From assembly GCF_023101085.1 (NCBI RefSeq), contig NZ_CP064703.1, positions 2,480,001-2,544,000 of the forward strand: DNA of 64,000 bases, in the 5' to 3' direction. The first letter of the stretch is position 1; every line of letters starts with the position of its first letter. Below the pieces are notes generated by a model. That model was not told where the DNA came from. It ran no database searches and worked only from the letters and a program-made list of their open reading frames with translations. Shown piece after piece: positions 27,341-34,924 of this stretch. Both the position numbers and the translations under genes were made by a program. The stretch comes from Bradyrhizobium sp. 170. GTDB taxonomy: Bacteria > Pseudomonadota > Alphaproteobacteria > Rhizobiales > Xanthobacteraceae.

Positions 27341-27502
27341 GTGCCCCGGATGCTGCGCAGCACCGAAAGCGCGTTCACGCGCGTCTTCGACGCGCTATGG
27401 TGATGCGCTGCTGATCCGGGGCCCATGTTGCGCGACGCTTCTTTGAGTATAGGTCCCGGCTCTGCGGAGCAGCGTATAGGACGCTGCACCGCGTCCGGGA
27501 CA
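27341..27502. repeat. Dispersed palindromic repeat, family B (copy 2)
   Basis: Two palindromic parts: the first opens GTGCCCCGGATGCTGCGCAG and closes with GCTGATCCGGGGC; the second opens GTCCCGGCTCTGCGGAGCAG and closes CTGCACCGCGTCCGGGAC. The same parts occur in the reverse order at 9945-10082. It lies between the metallopeptidase and moaB genes. Confidence 0.8.
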
Positions 27503-27518
27503 CGAGGGATCCAGTGAA

Positions 27519-28082
27519 ATGTCCTCCATCGATGAATCAAAAGAATTCGTGCCGCTCAACATCGCGGTGCTGACGGTCTCGGACACCCGCTCGCTGGCCG
27601 ATGACAAATCCGGCGCCACTCTGGCGGAGCGACTGACCGCGGCCGGTCATCTTCTTGCCGCGCGCGAGATCATCGTCGACGACGTCGATGCGATCCGCGT
27701 CATCATCAAGCGATGGATCGCCGACGCAGGTGTCGATGCGATCATCACCACCGGCGGCACCGGCTTCACCGGCCGCGATGTGACGCCGGAGGCGGTCGAG
27801 CCGCTGTTCGAGAAGCGGATGGATGGCTTTTCCATCGCCTTCCACATGCTGAGCCATGCCAAGATCGGCACCTCGACGGTGCAGAGCCGCGCCACCGCCG
27901 GTGTTGCGGGGGCGACTTTCATCTTCTGCCTGCCGGGATCGCCGGGCGCCTGCCGCGATGCGTGGGACGGCATCCTCGCTGCCCAGCTCGATTACCGCAC
28001 GCGTCCCTGCAATTTCGTCGAGATCATGCCGCGGCTCGACGAACACCTGCGACGGCCTAAAGCCCAGGGCGCTTCGGCCTGA
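27519..28082 (+). CDS. moaB: Molybdenum cofactor biosynthesis protein MoaB
   Basis: A 187-residue MoaB/Mog-domain protein. The strand I-A-V-L-T-V-S-D-T-R opens the domain; I-I-T-T-G-G-T-G-F-T-G-R-D-V-T-P-E-A is the molybdopterin-binding loop; and L-P-G-S-P-G-A-C closes the active site. Members adenylylate molybdopterin or bind it before metal insertion. Length is typical of MoaB. It stands alone downstream of a repeat, so its transcription unit is not clear. Confidence 0.93.
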   Translation: MSSIDESKEFVPLNIAVLTVSDTRSLADDKSGATLAERLTAAGHLLAAREIIVDDVDAIRVIIKRWIADAGVDAIITTGGTGFTGRDVTPEAVEPLFEKRMDGFSIAFHMLSHAKIGTSTVQSRATAGVAGATFIFCLPGSPGACRDAWDGILAAQLDYRTRPCNFVEIMPRLDEHLRRPKAQGASA

Positions 28083-28089
28083 CGAAGAT

Positions 28090-28233
28090 TCAGCGTGGCC
28101 TAACCAGCCACGACCAGATCGCATGCCACATGTTGCGATACCATTCTTCGCGCAACCCATGTGCACGCTTGATGTAAAAATCCAGGAGGTCCGGCGTGAC
28201 GCGCCGCGGGGTATCGCGACGCCCCGGCTTCAC
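28090..28233 (-). CDS. 47-residue basic, aromatic-rich protein coupled to MarR-GNAT gene
   Basis: GTG 28233 overlaps the TGA stop of the upstream MarR-GNAT gene in the four bases GTGA, a classic translational-coupling arrangement. The predicted 47 residues have a core D-L-L-D-F-Y-I-K-R-A-H-G-L-R and a Trp-rich tail (R-N-M-W-H-A-I-W-S-W-L), suggestive of an amphipathic helix. I recall small proteins of similar look in Rhizobiales but recognise no named family. No function can be assigned; coupling suggests involvement with the regulator's target process. Confidence 0.5.
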   Translation of the reverse strand: MKPGRRDTPRRVTPDLLDFYIKRAHGLREEWYRNMWHAIWSWLVRPR

Positions 28234-29159
28234 AGTTCGAGTTCCCAGGTTTCGCCGATCAGGTCTTGGCCGAAACTGCGGTGCGGCTCGGTGGCGACCA
28301 GCTTGAACCCGGCCTCCTGATAGATCCTGCGCGCGGCAACCAGAATGCTCTGGGTCCACAGCGTGATCCTGCGATAGCCGCAGGCCTTCGCGAATGCGAT
28401 GCATTCGCCGACCAGCCGCTGGCCCAACCCCTGTCCGCGCCCGGCCGGGTCGACCAGCAGCAGGCGCAGCTTCGCTACGTCATCTGTATGGCGCACCAGA
28501 AATATCGAGCCGACCTGCGCTCCATTGATATCGGCGATCCAGCAACGCTCGCGTGACGCATCGAATGAGGCGAGGAACTTTGCCGCGATTTCCGCGACGA
28601 GGCCCTCGAACGAGGAATCGAAACCGTATTCGCGGGCGTAAAACGCGCCGTGGCTCTGCACCACCCACCCCATGTCGCCGGGACGCGGCTCGCGCAGCAC
28701 CGCAGGCGAAGGCAGGCCGCCGGATTCACCGAGCAGCCGTTCGATCACGGCCATCGCCCCGATCAAGCGCGCTTTGCCGTCGTGCGGCAACGTCGCCAGC
28801 ATCGCTGCAACTTCGTCCTGCATGCTGCGCTCGAGTTTTGCGAATGTCTGACGGCCCTTGGCGGTCAATGCGAGCCGGTATTGCCGGCGATCGGACGGCA
28901 GCGGTTCGCGGGTGATCAATCCGGCTTCATCGAAATTCTGCACGATGCGGCTGAGGTAGCCGGCATCAAGGCCCAGTTCGGCTCCGATCTCCTTTGCCGA
29001 GAGATCTTCGCGGTGGGCGAGTTCGTACAGCACCCGCGCCTCGCTCAGCGAGAAGGGGCTTTTCAGGAGCTGCTGGTCCAGCACGCCGAGCTTGCGGGTG
29101 TAGAAGCGGTTGAAGGCGCGAACCGCAGCGACTTCTTGTTCGGAATCCAGTTGGGACAT
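28230..29159 (-). CDS. MarR-family regulator fused to GNAT acetyltransferase
   Basis: A 309-residue two-domain protein. The N-terminal MarR winged helix (about residues 10-145) contains L-S-E-A-R-V-L-Y-E-L and L-S-A-K-E-I-G-A-E-L-G-L-D-A-G-Y-L-S-R. The C-terminal GNAT domain (about 160-305) has the acetyl-CoA motif V-D-P-A-G-R-G-Q-G-L-G-Q-R-L-V and A-R-R-I-Y-Q-E-A-G-F. Such fusions are common in Proteobacteria, with mostly unknown roles. GAGGTGA precedes the ATG. A matching inverted repeat lies 24 bases upstream, and a 47-residue gene is coupled downstream. Confidence 0.9.
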   Translation of the reverse strand: MSQLDSEQEVAAVRAFNRFYTRKLGVLDQQLLKSPFSLSEARVLYELAHREDLSAKEIGAELGLDAGYLSRIVQNFDEAGLITREPLPSDRRQYRLALTAKGRQTFAKLERSMQDEVAAMLATLPHDGKARLIGAMAVIERLLGESGGLPSPAVLREPRPGDMGWVVQSHGAFYAREYGFDSSFEGLVAEIAAKFLASFDASRERCWIADINGAQVGSIFLVRHTDDVAKLRLLLVDPAGRGQGLGQRLVGECIAFAKACGYRRITLWTQSILVAARRIYQEAGFKLVATEPHRSFGQDLIGETWELEL

Positions 29160-29182
29160 GGCATCACCTCAATGATTGCCAT

Positions 29183-29222
29183 TGTCAAATATATAGTTGC
29201 TTTTGGCAAGTATATATTGACA
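29183..29222. promoter_or_regulatory. Imperfect inverted repeat, likely MarR operator
   Basis: TGTCAAATATATA (29183-29195) and TATATATTGACA (29211-29222) form an inverted repeat with a 15-base spacer, AT-rich in a GC-rich context. It lies 24 bases upstream of the MarR-GNAT ATG, where an autoregulatory operator or promoter element would be expected. Confidence 0.5.
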
Positions 29223-29311
29223 GCAGGCATCCTGCGAGACGCGCGAGGCCCGTTCTACTTTGCATGGGGTTGTTTTCGATATTTTGTGTTTGGGCCCGGC
29301 GATGTACCGCC

Positions 29312-29884
29312 CTAGGCGACGACCATGATCCGGCTGCGCAACTGGGTGCGTGAGGCGCGGCCGAGCTGGCGCAACAGCCGCGACTCGGAACGGCGCGAAT
29401 CCGGCCGGTAGCCGCCAAGCCGCTCATAATGGTCGCGCGCGATCAGAAGTCCCTGTTCCGCCGACGGCCCGGCAATCATGCGGGCGACGAATTTGAAGCC
29501 GTCGCGCAGCCGCGTGTCGGCATAGGGCGAGCGGGCATAGCGAAACACCCCCGCGCGCGGTCGGTCGCTGCTCGATACATTCTGGATGAATTGCGCGGTC
29601 TCGTCGATCCAGCCGCTGTCGAGCACCGCGCCGGCATGCAGGAACATCAGCCATGGCGAGCGCGCCGCCCGCGCGCCAGCGGCCAGCGCCGCGGCGTGTG
29701 TTCCTTCAAACGCCAGAAAGCGGCAGCCGGCCACGTCGGCCACCCGTTCGATCACGCCGTTGCCAGCCCTGTCGACCAGCAACACCTCGCGGATGACGCC
29801 GGCTGCGGCTCCCGGCACCAGCGCCGCCAATGTTGCGACGGCGGGCTGTTCTATTCCTTCGGTCGGGATGATCACGCTCAGCAT
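29312..29884 (-). CDS. Short glycosyltransferase family 2-like protein
   Basis: A 190-residue protein with the GT2 opening L-S-V-I-I-P-T and a second strand E-V-L-L-V-D; further on come L-M-F-L-H-A-G-A-V-L and the W-I-D-E-T segment. A normal GT2 has a D-D-G-S or D-x-D metal site; here these read V-D-R-A-G and L-H-A-G-A, so the catalytic acid is absent or displaced. It may be a degenerate or non-catalytic member, or act on an unusual donor. No polysaccharide genes are adjacent. Confidence 0.65.
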   Translation of the reverse strand: MLSVIIPTEGIEQPAVATLAALVPGAAAGVIREVLLVDRAGNGVIERVADVAGCRFLAFEGTHAAALAAGARAARSPWLMFLHAGAVLDSGWIDETAQFIQNVSSSDRPRAGVFRYARSPYADTRLRDGFKFVARMIAGPSAEQGLLIARDHYERLGGYRPDSRRSESRLLRQLGRASRTQLRSRIMVVA

Positions 29885-30036
29885 GAATGAGGCTTCGGTG
29901 GCTCACACGGGGAAAAACGCTGCACTGTTATCATCTTGTCATAATCAAAGCAGCCGTTTGCGTGCAGTTTTTTGCGGCACCTGGCGCCAATGCCTTTTCC
30001 GACGTTTGCGCTTCGTTGTGAATTGTTCTTGTTGAT

Positions 30037-30051
30037 GTTCTTGATTTGTTC
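30037..30051. promoter_or_regulatory. LexA-type box (GTTC-N7-GTTC)
   Basis: GTTCTTGATTTGTTC matches the alphaproteobacterial LexA consensus GTTC-N7-GTTC exactly, 23 bases before the radical SAM ATG. A further GTTC lies at 30025, eight bases upstream. A TTGATT/TATGTT promoter pair (30041-30046 and 30063-30068, 16 bases apart) overlaps it, so LexA binding would block transcription. Confidence 0.6.
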
Positions 30052-30074
30052 TTTCTACGTGCTATGTTCGCTTC

Positions 30075-31235
30075 ATGAGCCGAGCATCCTCTCATGCCCT
30101 CAAGCACCCGCCGGTCACGGCGCCCTCCGAACCGGCGGGTGCGACACCTTTTCCGGAGCTTACGGTCGCGATCGAAAGCCAGCGGCGGCGTGGCCGCGGC
30201 GCGCAGTCCAACGCCAGCGGCCGGTTCGAGGCCGAGGCGCGGGTCGCCTTCGACGATGGCTGGCAGAGCCTGGACGAACTGCCGCCGTTCAAGACGACGG
30301 TATCGCTCGATACCTCGCGCAAGGTCATCACCCGCAACGACTCGCCCGACATCGGCTTCGACCGTTCGATCAATCCCTATCGCGGCTGTGAGCATGGCTG
30401 CGTCTACTGCTTCGCGCGGCCGACCCACGCCTTTCTCGGTCTGTCGCCCGGGCTCGATTTCGAATCCAAGTTGCTGGCCAAGCCGGACGCGCCCGAACTG
30501 CTCGAGAAGGAACTGGCCGCCTCGGGTTACGAGCCGCGCATGATCGCGATCGGCACCAACACCGATCCCTATCAGCCGATCGAGCGCGAATACAAAATCA
30601 TGCGCGGCATTCTCGAAGTGCTTGATAGGGCCGGCCATCCCGTCGGCATCGTCACCAAGTCGGCGCTGGTGACGCGCGACATCGATATTCTGCAGCGGAT
30701 GGCGAAGCGCAATTTGGCCAAGGTCGCCATTTCCGTGACCACGCTCGATCCCAAGCTGGCACGCACCATGGAGCCGCGCGCTTCGACACCGTCGAAGCGG
30801 CTGGAGGCGCTCCGGCAATTGTCGGAGGCCGGCATTCCCGCGACCGTCATGGTCGCGCCGGTGATTCCCGCGCTGAACGATTCCGAGATCGAACGTATTC
30901 TCGATGCCGCAGCCCATGCCGGCGTCAAGGAAGCAAGCTACGTGCTGCTGCGGCTGCCGCTGGAAGTGCGCGACCTGTTTCGCGAATGGCTGATGGCGAA
31001 CTATCCCGACCGTTACCGTCACGTCTTCACCCTGATCCGCGACATGCGCGGCGGCCGCGATTACGACTCGCAGTGGGGAACGCGGATGAAGGGCACCGGC
31101 CCGATGGCGTGGATGATCGGGCGGCGGTTCGAGATCGCCTGCGAAAAGCTCGGCCTCAACAAGCGCCGCTTGAAATTGACGACCGATCATTTCGTCAAGC
31201 CGAAGGGAAGCGGACAGCAACTGAGTTTGTTTTAG
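30075..31235 (+). CDS. Radical SAM protein (PA0069/SplB-like family)
   Basis: A 386-residue radical SAM enzyme. The cluster motif C-E-H-G-C-V-Y-C (about residues 110-117) is a C-x3-C-x2-C arrangement; downstream segments I-G-T-N-T-D-P-Y-Q-P-I-E and I-V-T-K-S follow the SplB-like pattern. It belongs to the group of spore photoproduct lyase-like proteins found in non-sporulating bacteria, whose activities are not established. The LexA-type box upstream suggests induction by DNA damage. The N-terminal 95 residues are variable. ATG 30075 starts the frame; no close upstream gene is on this strand. Confidence 0.88.
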   Translation: MSRASSHALKHPPVTAPSEPAGATPFPELTVAIESQRRRGRGAQSNASGRFEAEARVAFDDGWQSLDELPPFKTTVSLDTSRKVITRNDSPDIGFDRSINPYRGCEHGCVYCFARPTHAFLGLSPGLDFESKLLAKPDAPELLEKELAASGYEPRMIAIGTNTDPYQPIEREYKIMRGILEVLDRAGHPVGIVTKSALVTRDIDILQRMAKRNLAKVAISVTTLDPKLARTMEPRASTPSKRLEALRQLSEAGIPATVMVAPVIPALNDSEIERILDAAAHAGVKEASYVLLRLPLEVRDLFREWLMANYPDRYRHVFTLIRDMRGGRDYDSQWGTRMKGTGPMAWMIGRRFEIACEKLGLNKRRLKLTTDHFVKPKGSGQQLSLF

Positions 31236-31244
31236 GCCGTTGAT

Positions 31245-31319
31245 GTCATTGCGAGCGAAGCGAAGCAATCCATCTTTCCGTGCACGAGGTGACAATGGAT
31301 TGCTTCGCTTCGCTATGAC
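31245..31319. repeat. Dispersed palindromic repeat, family F (copy 1)
   Basis: GTCATTGCGAGCGAAGCGAA at the left pairs with GATTGCTTCGCTTCGCTATG at the right. The central spacer is GTGCACGAGG-like and variable. A second copy, with more complete arms, is at 52795-52867. It separates the radical SAM and VOC genes. Confidence 0.85.
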
Positions 31320-31334
31320 GAAGGAGTAAGTCGC

Positions 31335-31790
31335 ATGAGTGGAAAATCATCACCGCCAACCCCCCGGTTCACGGTCATCACGCTCGGCGTAACCGACATG
31401 CGCGCCAGTATCGCGTTTTACGAAGCGCTCGGCTTTGCCCGAAAAATGCAGGCAACCGGCGAGGCGGTCGCTTTCTTCGACACTGGCGGCACGCTGATCG
31501 CGCTATTCCCGTGGGATCAACTCGCCCGCGACGTCACGCTGCCGGATGAGCCGCGGCCGAAAACCTTTCGCGGAACGACACTCGCCTGGAATTGCAGCTC
31601 CGTCGAGGAGGTCGACACCGTGCTGGATTTCGCAATTGCCTGCGGCGCGTCGCTATTGAAGCCCGCGCACCAGACCGACTACGGCGGTTACTCCGGCTAT
31701 TTCGGCGATCCCGACAACCATCCCTGGGAAGTCGTGGTCGCGCCCGGCATCGAGGTTGGCAACGACCGGCGGGTTCATCTGCCGGAATAG
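31335..31790 (+). CDS. VOC-family (glyoxalase-like) protein
   Basis: A 151-residue vicinal oxygen chelate protein. F-T-V-I-T-L-G-V-T-D-M is the first strand, and S-G-Y-F-G-D-P-D-N-H-P-W-E is the C-terminal half with the metal-ligand glutamate. The first-strand histidine usual in glyoxalase I is absent (T-L-G), so catalysis may differ; antibiotic-resistance-type VOC proteins also look like this. AAGGAG precedes ATG 31335. The acetyltransferase gene begins 61 bases downstream. Confidence 0.85.
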   Translation: MSGKSSPPTPRFTVITLGVTDMRASIAFYEALGFARKMQATGEAVAFFDTGGTLIALFPWDQLARDVTLPDEPRPKTFRGTTLAWNCSSVEEVDTVLDFAIACGASLLKPAHQTDYGGYSGYFGDPDNHPWEVVVAPGIEVGNDRRVHLPE

Positions 31791-31851
31791 AACCCTTGAT
31801 AGTGGGGCGGTGCCACTTCTATCTGCTGGTGAATTGCCGTATTCAGGCGTG

Positions 31852-32427
31852 ATGGACCAGAAGCCCGCGCCGGTATCGGAAAAGCAGCCGCTCGTCATCT
31901 TGACGACGCCGCGCCTGATTCTGCGCGCTGCGGTCGAAGAGGATATATCTACTCTGCAGAACCTGATCCTTGGCGACAGCGATGTGATGCGCTTTGCATT
32001 TTCCGGAGCGCCGATGGCAAGGGACGCTGCCGAAGATTTCATCCGGAGATCATTCACCTTCGGCGAAAGCCTCACGGGGATGGCGGTCCTGACTGAAAAG
32101 CCCACGGGCGAAGTCATCGGCTTCGCAGGCTTGTCTCCATGCCAAGCGCTGGAGGCCGACGATTTTGAGATCGGATTTGTCCTGGCACGCCGGGTATGGG
32201 GCAAGGGGGTCGCAACCGAAATCGGCGAGGCGCAGCTCGTCTTCGGGTTCGAGCAACTCAAATGCGGCAGGTTGCTCGGGCTGGTCGATCCGCGAAATGG
32301 GCCGTCCATTCACGCGCTCGAGAAGCTCGGAATGCGCTATCTGGAGGCGATTGCGGACCCCAAGCGCGGAAGCCGGAGCGTTTATGTGATTGAGGCTGGG
32401 GAGTGGCGACGGCGGCGCGCTGAATAA
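31852..32427 (+). CDS. GNAT acetyltransferase, RimJ/RimL-like
   Basis: A 191-residue GNAT protein. [10 protein letters not shown] opens the domain, I-G-F-A-G-L-S lies in the middle, and the acetyl-CoA loop reads V-W-G-K-G-V-A-T-E (Q/R-x-x-G-x-G/A type) with [10 protein letters not shown] at the end. The RimJ/RimL group acetylates ribosomal protein N-termini or small molecules; the substrate is unknown. ATG 31852 was taken over earlier starts that fall inside the VOC gene. It precedes rnhB, which begins 58 bases after its stop. Confidence 0.85.
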   Translation: MDQKPAPVSEKQPLVILTTPRLILRAAVEEDISTLQNLILGDSDVMRFAFSGAPMARDAAEDFIRRSFTFGESLTGMAVLTEKPTGEVIGFAGLSPCQALEADDFEIGFVLARRVWGKGVATEIGEAQLVFGFEQLKCGRLLGLVDPRNGPSIHALEKLGMRYLEAIADPKRGSRSVYVIEAGEWRRRRAE

Positions 32428-32485
32428 CGGGAATTGCGCCGGATTCCCGGTTGCGCCCGGGCGCGCACTTCCGCACGATCCCGGC

Positions 32486-33277
32486 ATGATTCGGGACAAG
32501 TCCGCCAAGAAAAACGCCAAAAAAACCGATAAGAAGGCCGGCATGGAACAAGCCGAGCCGCTCAAGGGCGTCATCGCGGTCGCGCCGCCGAGCTTTCGCC
32601 GCGAGCGGGCGCTGATCAAGCGCGGCGTCTGGCCGGTGGCCGGCTGCGACGAGGCCGGGCGCGGTCCGCTGGCGGGTCCGGTGGTGGCGGCCGCCGTCGT
32701 GCTCGATCCCAAGCGAATCCCCAAGGGTATCGACGATTCCAAGCGGCTGACGGCCGAGCGCCGCGAGGAATTGTTCGAGGAGATCTGCGCGACGTCGTCG
32801 TTTGCGGTCGCCTTTGCCTCGCCGGCGCGGATCGATCGCGACAATATCCTGCGCGCCTCGCTCTGGGCGCTGGCGCGGGCCGTGCGTGCGCTGCCGGAGA
32901 TGCCGCAACATGCGTTTGTCGACGGCCGCGACAAGATCGACGTGCCCTGCGACTGCGATGCAGTAATCGGCGGCGACGGCATTGTCATGTCGATTGCAGC
33001 CGCCTCGATCATCGCCAAGGTGACGCGCGACCGCCTGATGAGCGCATTGGCGCTGGATTGCCCGGGCTACGGCTTCGAAAACCACAAGGGCTACGCCGTG
33101 CCGGAACATCGCGAGGCGCTGGACCGGTTAGGCCCGAGCATCCACCACCGCCGGTTTTTCGCGCCGGTGATCGCCGCGCGGCTGAAACATTACCCCGAGA
33201 CGGCCCAAGAGACGGTCGAACCCGATCTCTTTACCGTGGACGGAGAGATTACTTCCGAGATTTCAGTCACGATCTGA
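32486..33277 (+). CDS. rnhB: Ribonuclease HII
   Basis: A 263-residue RNase HII that removes ribonucleotides and RNA primers from RNA-DNA hybrids. The motif [13 protein letters not shown] (about residues 52-64) holds two catalytic acids, and [11 protein letters not shown] is the second conserved block. About 45 basic N-terminal residues (lysine-rich) precede the core and could help bind nucleic acid. ATG 32486 begins this extension; an internal start cannot be excluded. Confidence 0.95.
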   Translation: MIRDKSAKKNAKKTDKKAGMEQAEPLKGVIAVAPPSFRRERALIKRGVWPVAGCDEAGRGPLAGPVVAAAVVLDPKRIPKGIDDSKRLTAERREELFEEICATSSFAVAFASPARIDRDNILRASLWALARAVRALPEMPQHAFVDGRDKIDVPCDCDAVIGGDGIVMSIAAASIIAKVTRDRLMSALALDCPGYGFENHKGYAVPEHREALDRLGPSIHHRRFFAPVIAARLKHYPETAQETVEPDLFTVDGEITSEISVTI

Positions 33278-33357
33278 GGCCGGTTGCCTCGGCGGCTCCT
33301 GCGCTCTATCAAACGTCCCTGGGGACAGGGCTGCCCGGCCCGGCATTCGGACGTTTC

Positions 33358-34866
33358 ATGCGCTTCACCTCGCTCGTTGTCGAACTGATCCGCGCCCGGC
33401 CGCGCCTGGTGGTCTGGATCGTGGTGCTGGCCCAGGCCGGGCTTTGGCTGATCCTGCCGACGCTGCTCTACCGCAGCCCGCCCGGCGACCTTGCGACCGC
33501 GCTGGCCTTCGGACGGGAATACCAGGTCGGAACCTGGCTCGGTCCGCCGCTGGCGTTCTGGCTCGCTGACATTGCTTTCCGAGCTGCCGGCAACAACATG
33601 TTCGGCGTCTATCTGCTGGCGCAGGCCTGCGCCGTCGTCACCTTCTGGATCTATTATCAACTGGCCCGCGCGATCGTCGGCGGGCAGCAGGCGGTGCTCG
33701 CGGTACTGCTCTCGCTGACGGTGGTGGCGTTCAGCTCGCCCGGTGTCGAGTTCGGCCCGCTGGTGCTGGCGCGCCCGCTATGGGCGCTGCTGTTGCTGCA
33801 TTCCTGGCAATTGATCGGCCAGAACCGGCGCAATGCGTGGTTCGCCTGGTCGATCGAGGCCGGGCTTTTGCTGCTGACGACGTCAGCCGCGCCCGGAATA
33901 TTGCTGCTGCTCGCCGGATTTGCCGTTGCCACGGCGCGGGGGCGGCGCGTGCTGATGTCGCTCGATCCGCTCTATGCGCTGCTCGTGATCGCCGTCCTGG
34001 TGTTGCCCTATCTGATCTGGCTGCTCCGCGCCGACGCACTCGCCATGCCGCCATGGCCCGCGATCTCCGATTTCGGCGCGCGCGTCCTGCAATGGGGTGG
34101 GCTGCTCATCGGCCTGGCGCTGGCGATGTCCGCCATCGTGGTGCTGGCAATCCTCAATTCCGGCTGGTTCGCCCGCAATGCCGGGGAAGCGCCGATTATC
34201 TACCGGCCACCGGTCGATCCGCTGGCGCGTGACTTCGTCTATTTCTTCGCCATCGCCCCAGCGCTGCTCGGAAGTTTCCTGGCCGGGCTGTTCAATTTCG
34301 ACCACGTCGTGGGCGGCGCGGGCGTTGCCTTGCTGATGTCGGGCCTTGCCGTGATCGTGGCGACCGGCGATCTGATTCACCTGCGGCGTCAGCGCGTGTT
34401 GCGCACGGTCTGGGCCGCGGCGCTCGCCGCTCCCGCCGTCGCGGTGATCGCGACCACGTTCGTTCTGCCGTGGACCGGCGCTGCCGAAGTGCCGACCGCG
34501 CTGCCGGCGAAAGCGATTGCCGCGTTCTTCGGCGACAATTTCGAACGGCGAACCAATCAGCGGCTGCGTGCGGTAGCCGGCGATCCGCAACTGGCGAGTT
34601 TCATCGCGATGAGCGCCGGGCGCCCGCATCTGTTGCTCGACGCCACGCCGGAACGAACGCCATGGCTGTCGGCCGCGAAATTCAGCCAGACCGGCGGCGT
34701 CGTGGTCTGGCGCGCCTCCGACACGTCAGGCACGCCGCCTCCCGAGATCGCGCAACGCTTTCCGGGCCTGGTGCCGGAAGTGCCGCGCGCCTTCGAATGG
34801 ATGGTGAACGGCCGCCAGCCGCTGTTGCGCGTCGGCTGGGCCATCGTGCGGCCGAAAGCGCCGTAG
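33358..34866 (+). CDS. Glycosyltransferase family 39-like membrane protein
   Basis: A 502-residue polytopic protein with about ten hydrophobic segments. The first loop after helix 1 contains the P-P-G-D-L-A-T-A-L-A-F-G segment and W-L-G-P-P-L-A-F-W-L-A-D-I, resembling the ArnT/PMT-like loop that in the family binds the polyprenyl-linked sugar donor. The C-terminal 130 residues are periplasmic. Acceptor and donor are unknown. It begins 80 bases after rnhB on the same strand and is convergent with the uracil glycosylase. Confidence 0.8.
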   Translation: MRFTSLVVELIRARPRLVVWIVVLAQAGLWLILPTLLYRSPPGDLATALAFGREYQVGTWLGPPLAFWLADIAFRAAGNNMFGVYLLAQACAVVTFWIYYQLARAIVGGQQAVLAVLLSLTVVAFSSPGVEFGPLVLARPLWALLLLHSWQLIGQNRRNAWFAWSIEAGLLLLTTSAAPGILLLLAGFAVATARGRRVLMSLDPLYALLVIAVLVLPYLIWLLRADALAMPPWPAISDFGARVLQWGGLLIGLALAMSAIVVLAILNSGWFARNAGEAPIIYRPPVDPLARDFVYFFAIAPALLGSFLAGLFNFDHVVGGAGVALLMSGLAVIVATGDLIHLRRQRVLRTVWAAALAAPAVAVIATTFVLPWTGAAEVPTALPAKAIAAFFGDNFERRTNQRLRAVAGDPQLASFIAMSAGRPHLLLDATPERTPWLSAAKFSQTGGVVVWRASDTSGTPPPEIAQRFPGLVPEVPRAFEWMVNGRQPLLRVGWAIVRPKAP

Positions 34867-34880
34867 TCGGTCCCTCGGCC

Positions 34881-34924
34881 CATCCTTCGAGACGCGCCCG
34901 CTTTTGCGGGCTCCTCAGGATGAG
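34881..34924. terminator. Palindromic hairpin between convergent genes
   Basis: GCCCGC (34896-34901) and GCGGGC (34906-34911) form a stem with a TTTT loop, flanked by CATCCT and AGGATG arms that pair less perfectly. It lies between the convergent GT39-like and uracil glycosylase genes and overlaps the end of the latter. It could end both transcripts; the CATCCTTCGAG/CTCAGGATG arms also look like a dispersed repeat. Confidence 0.5.
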
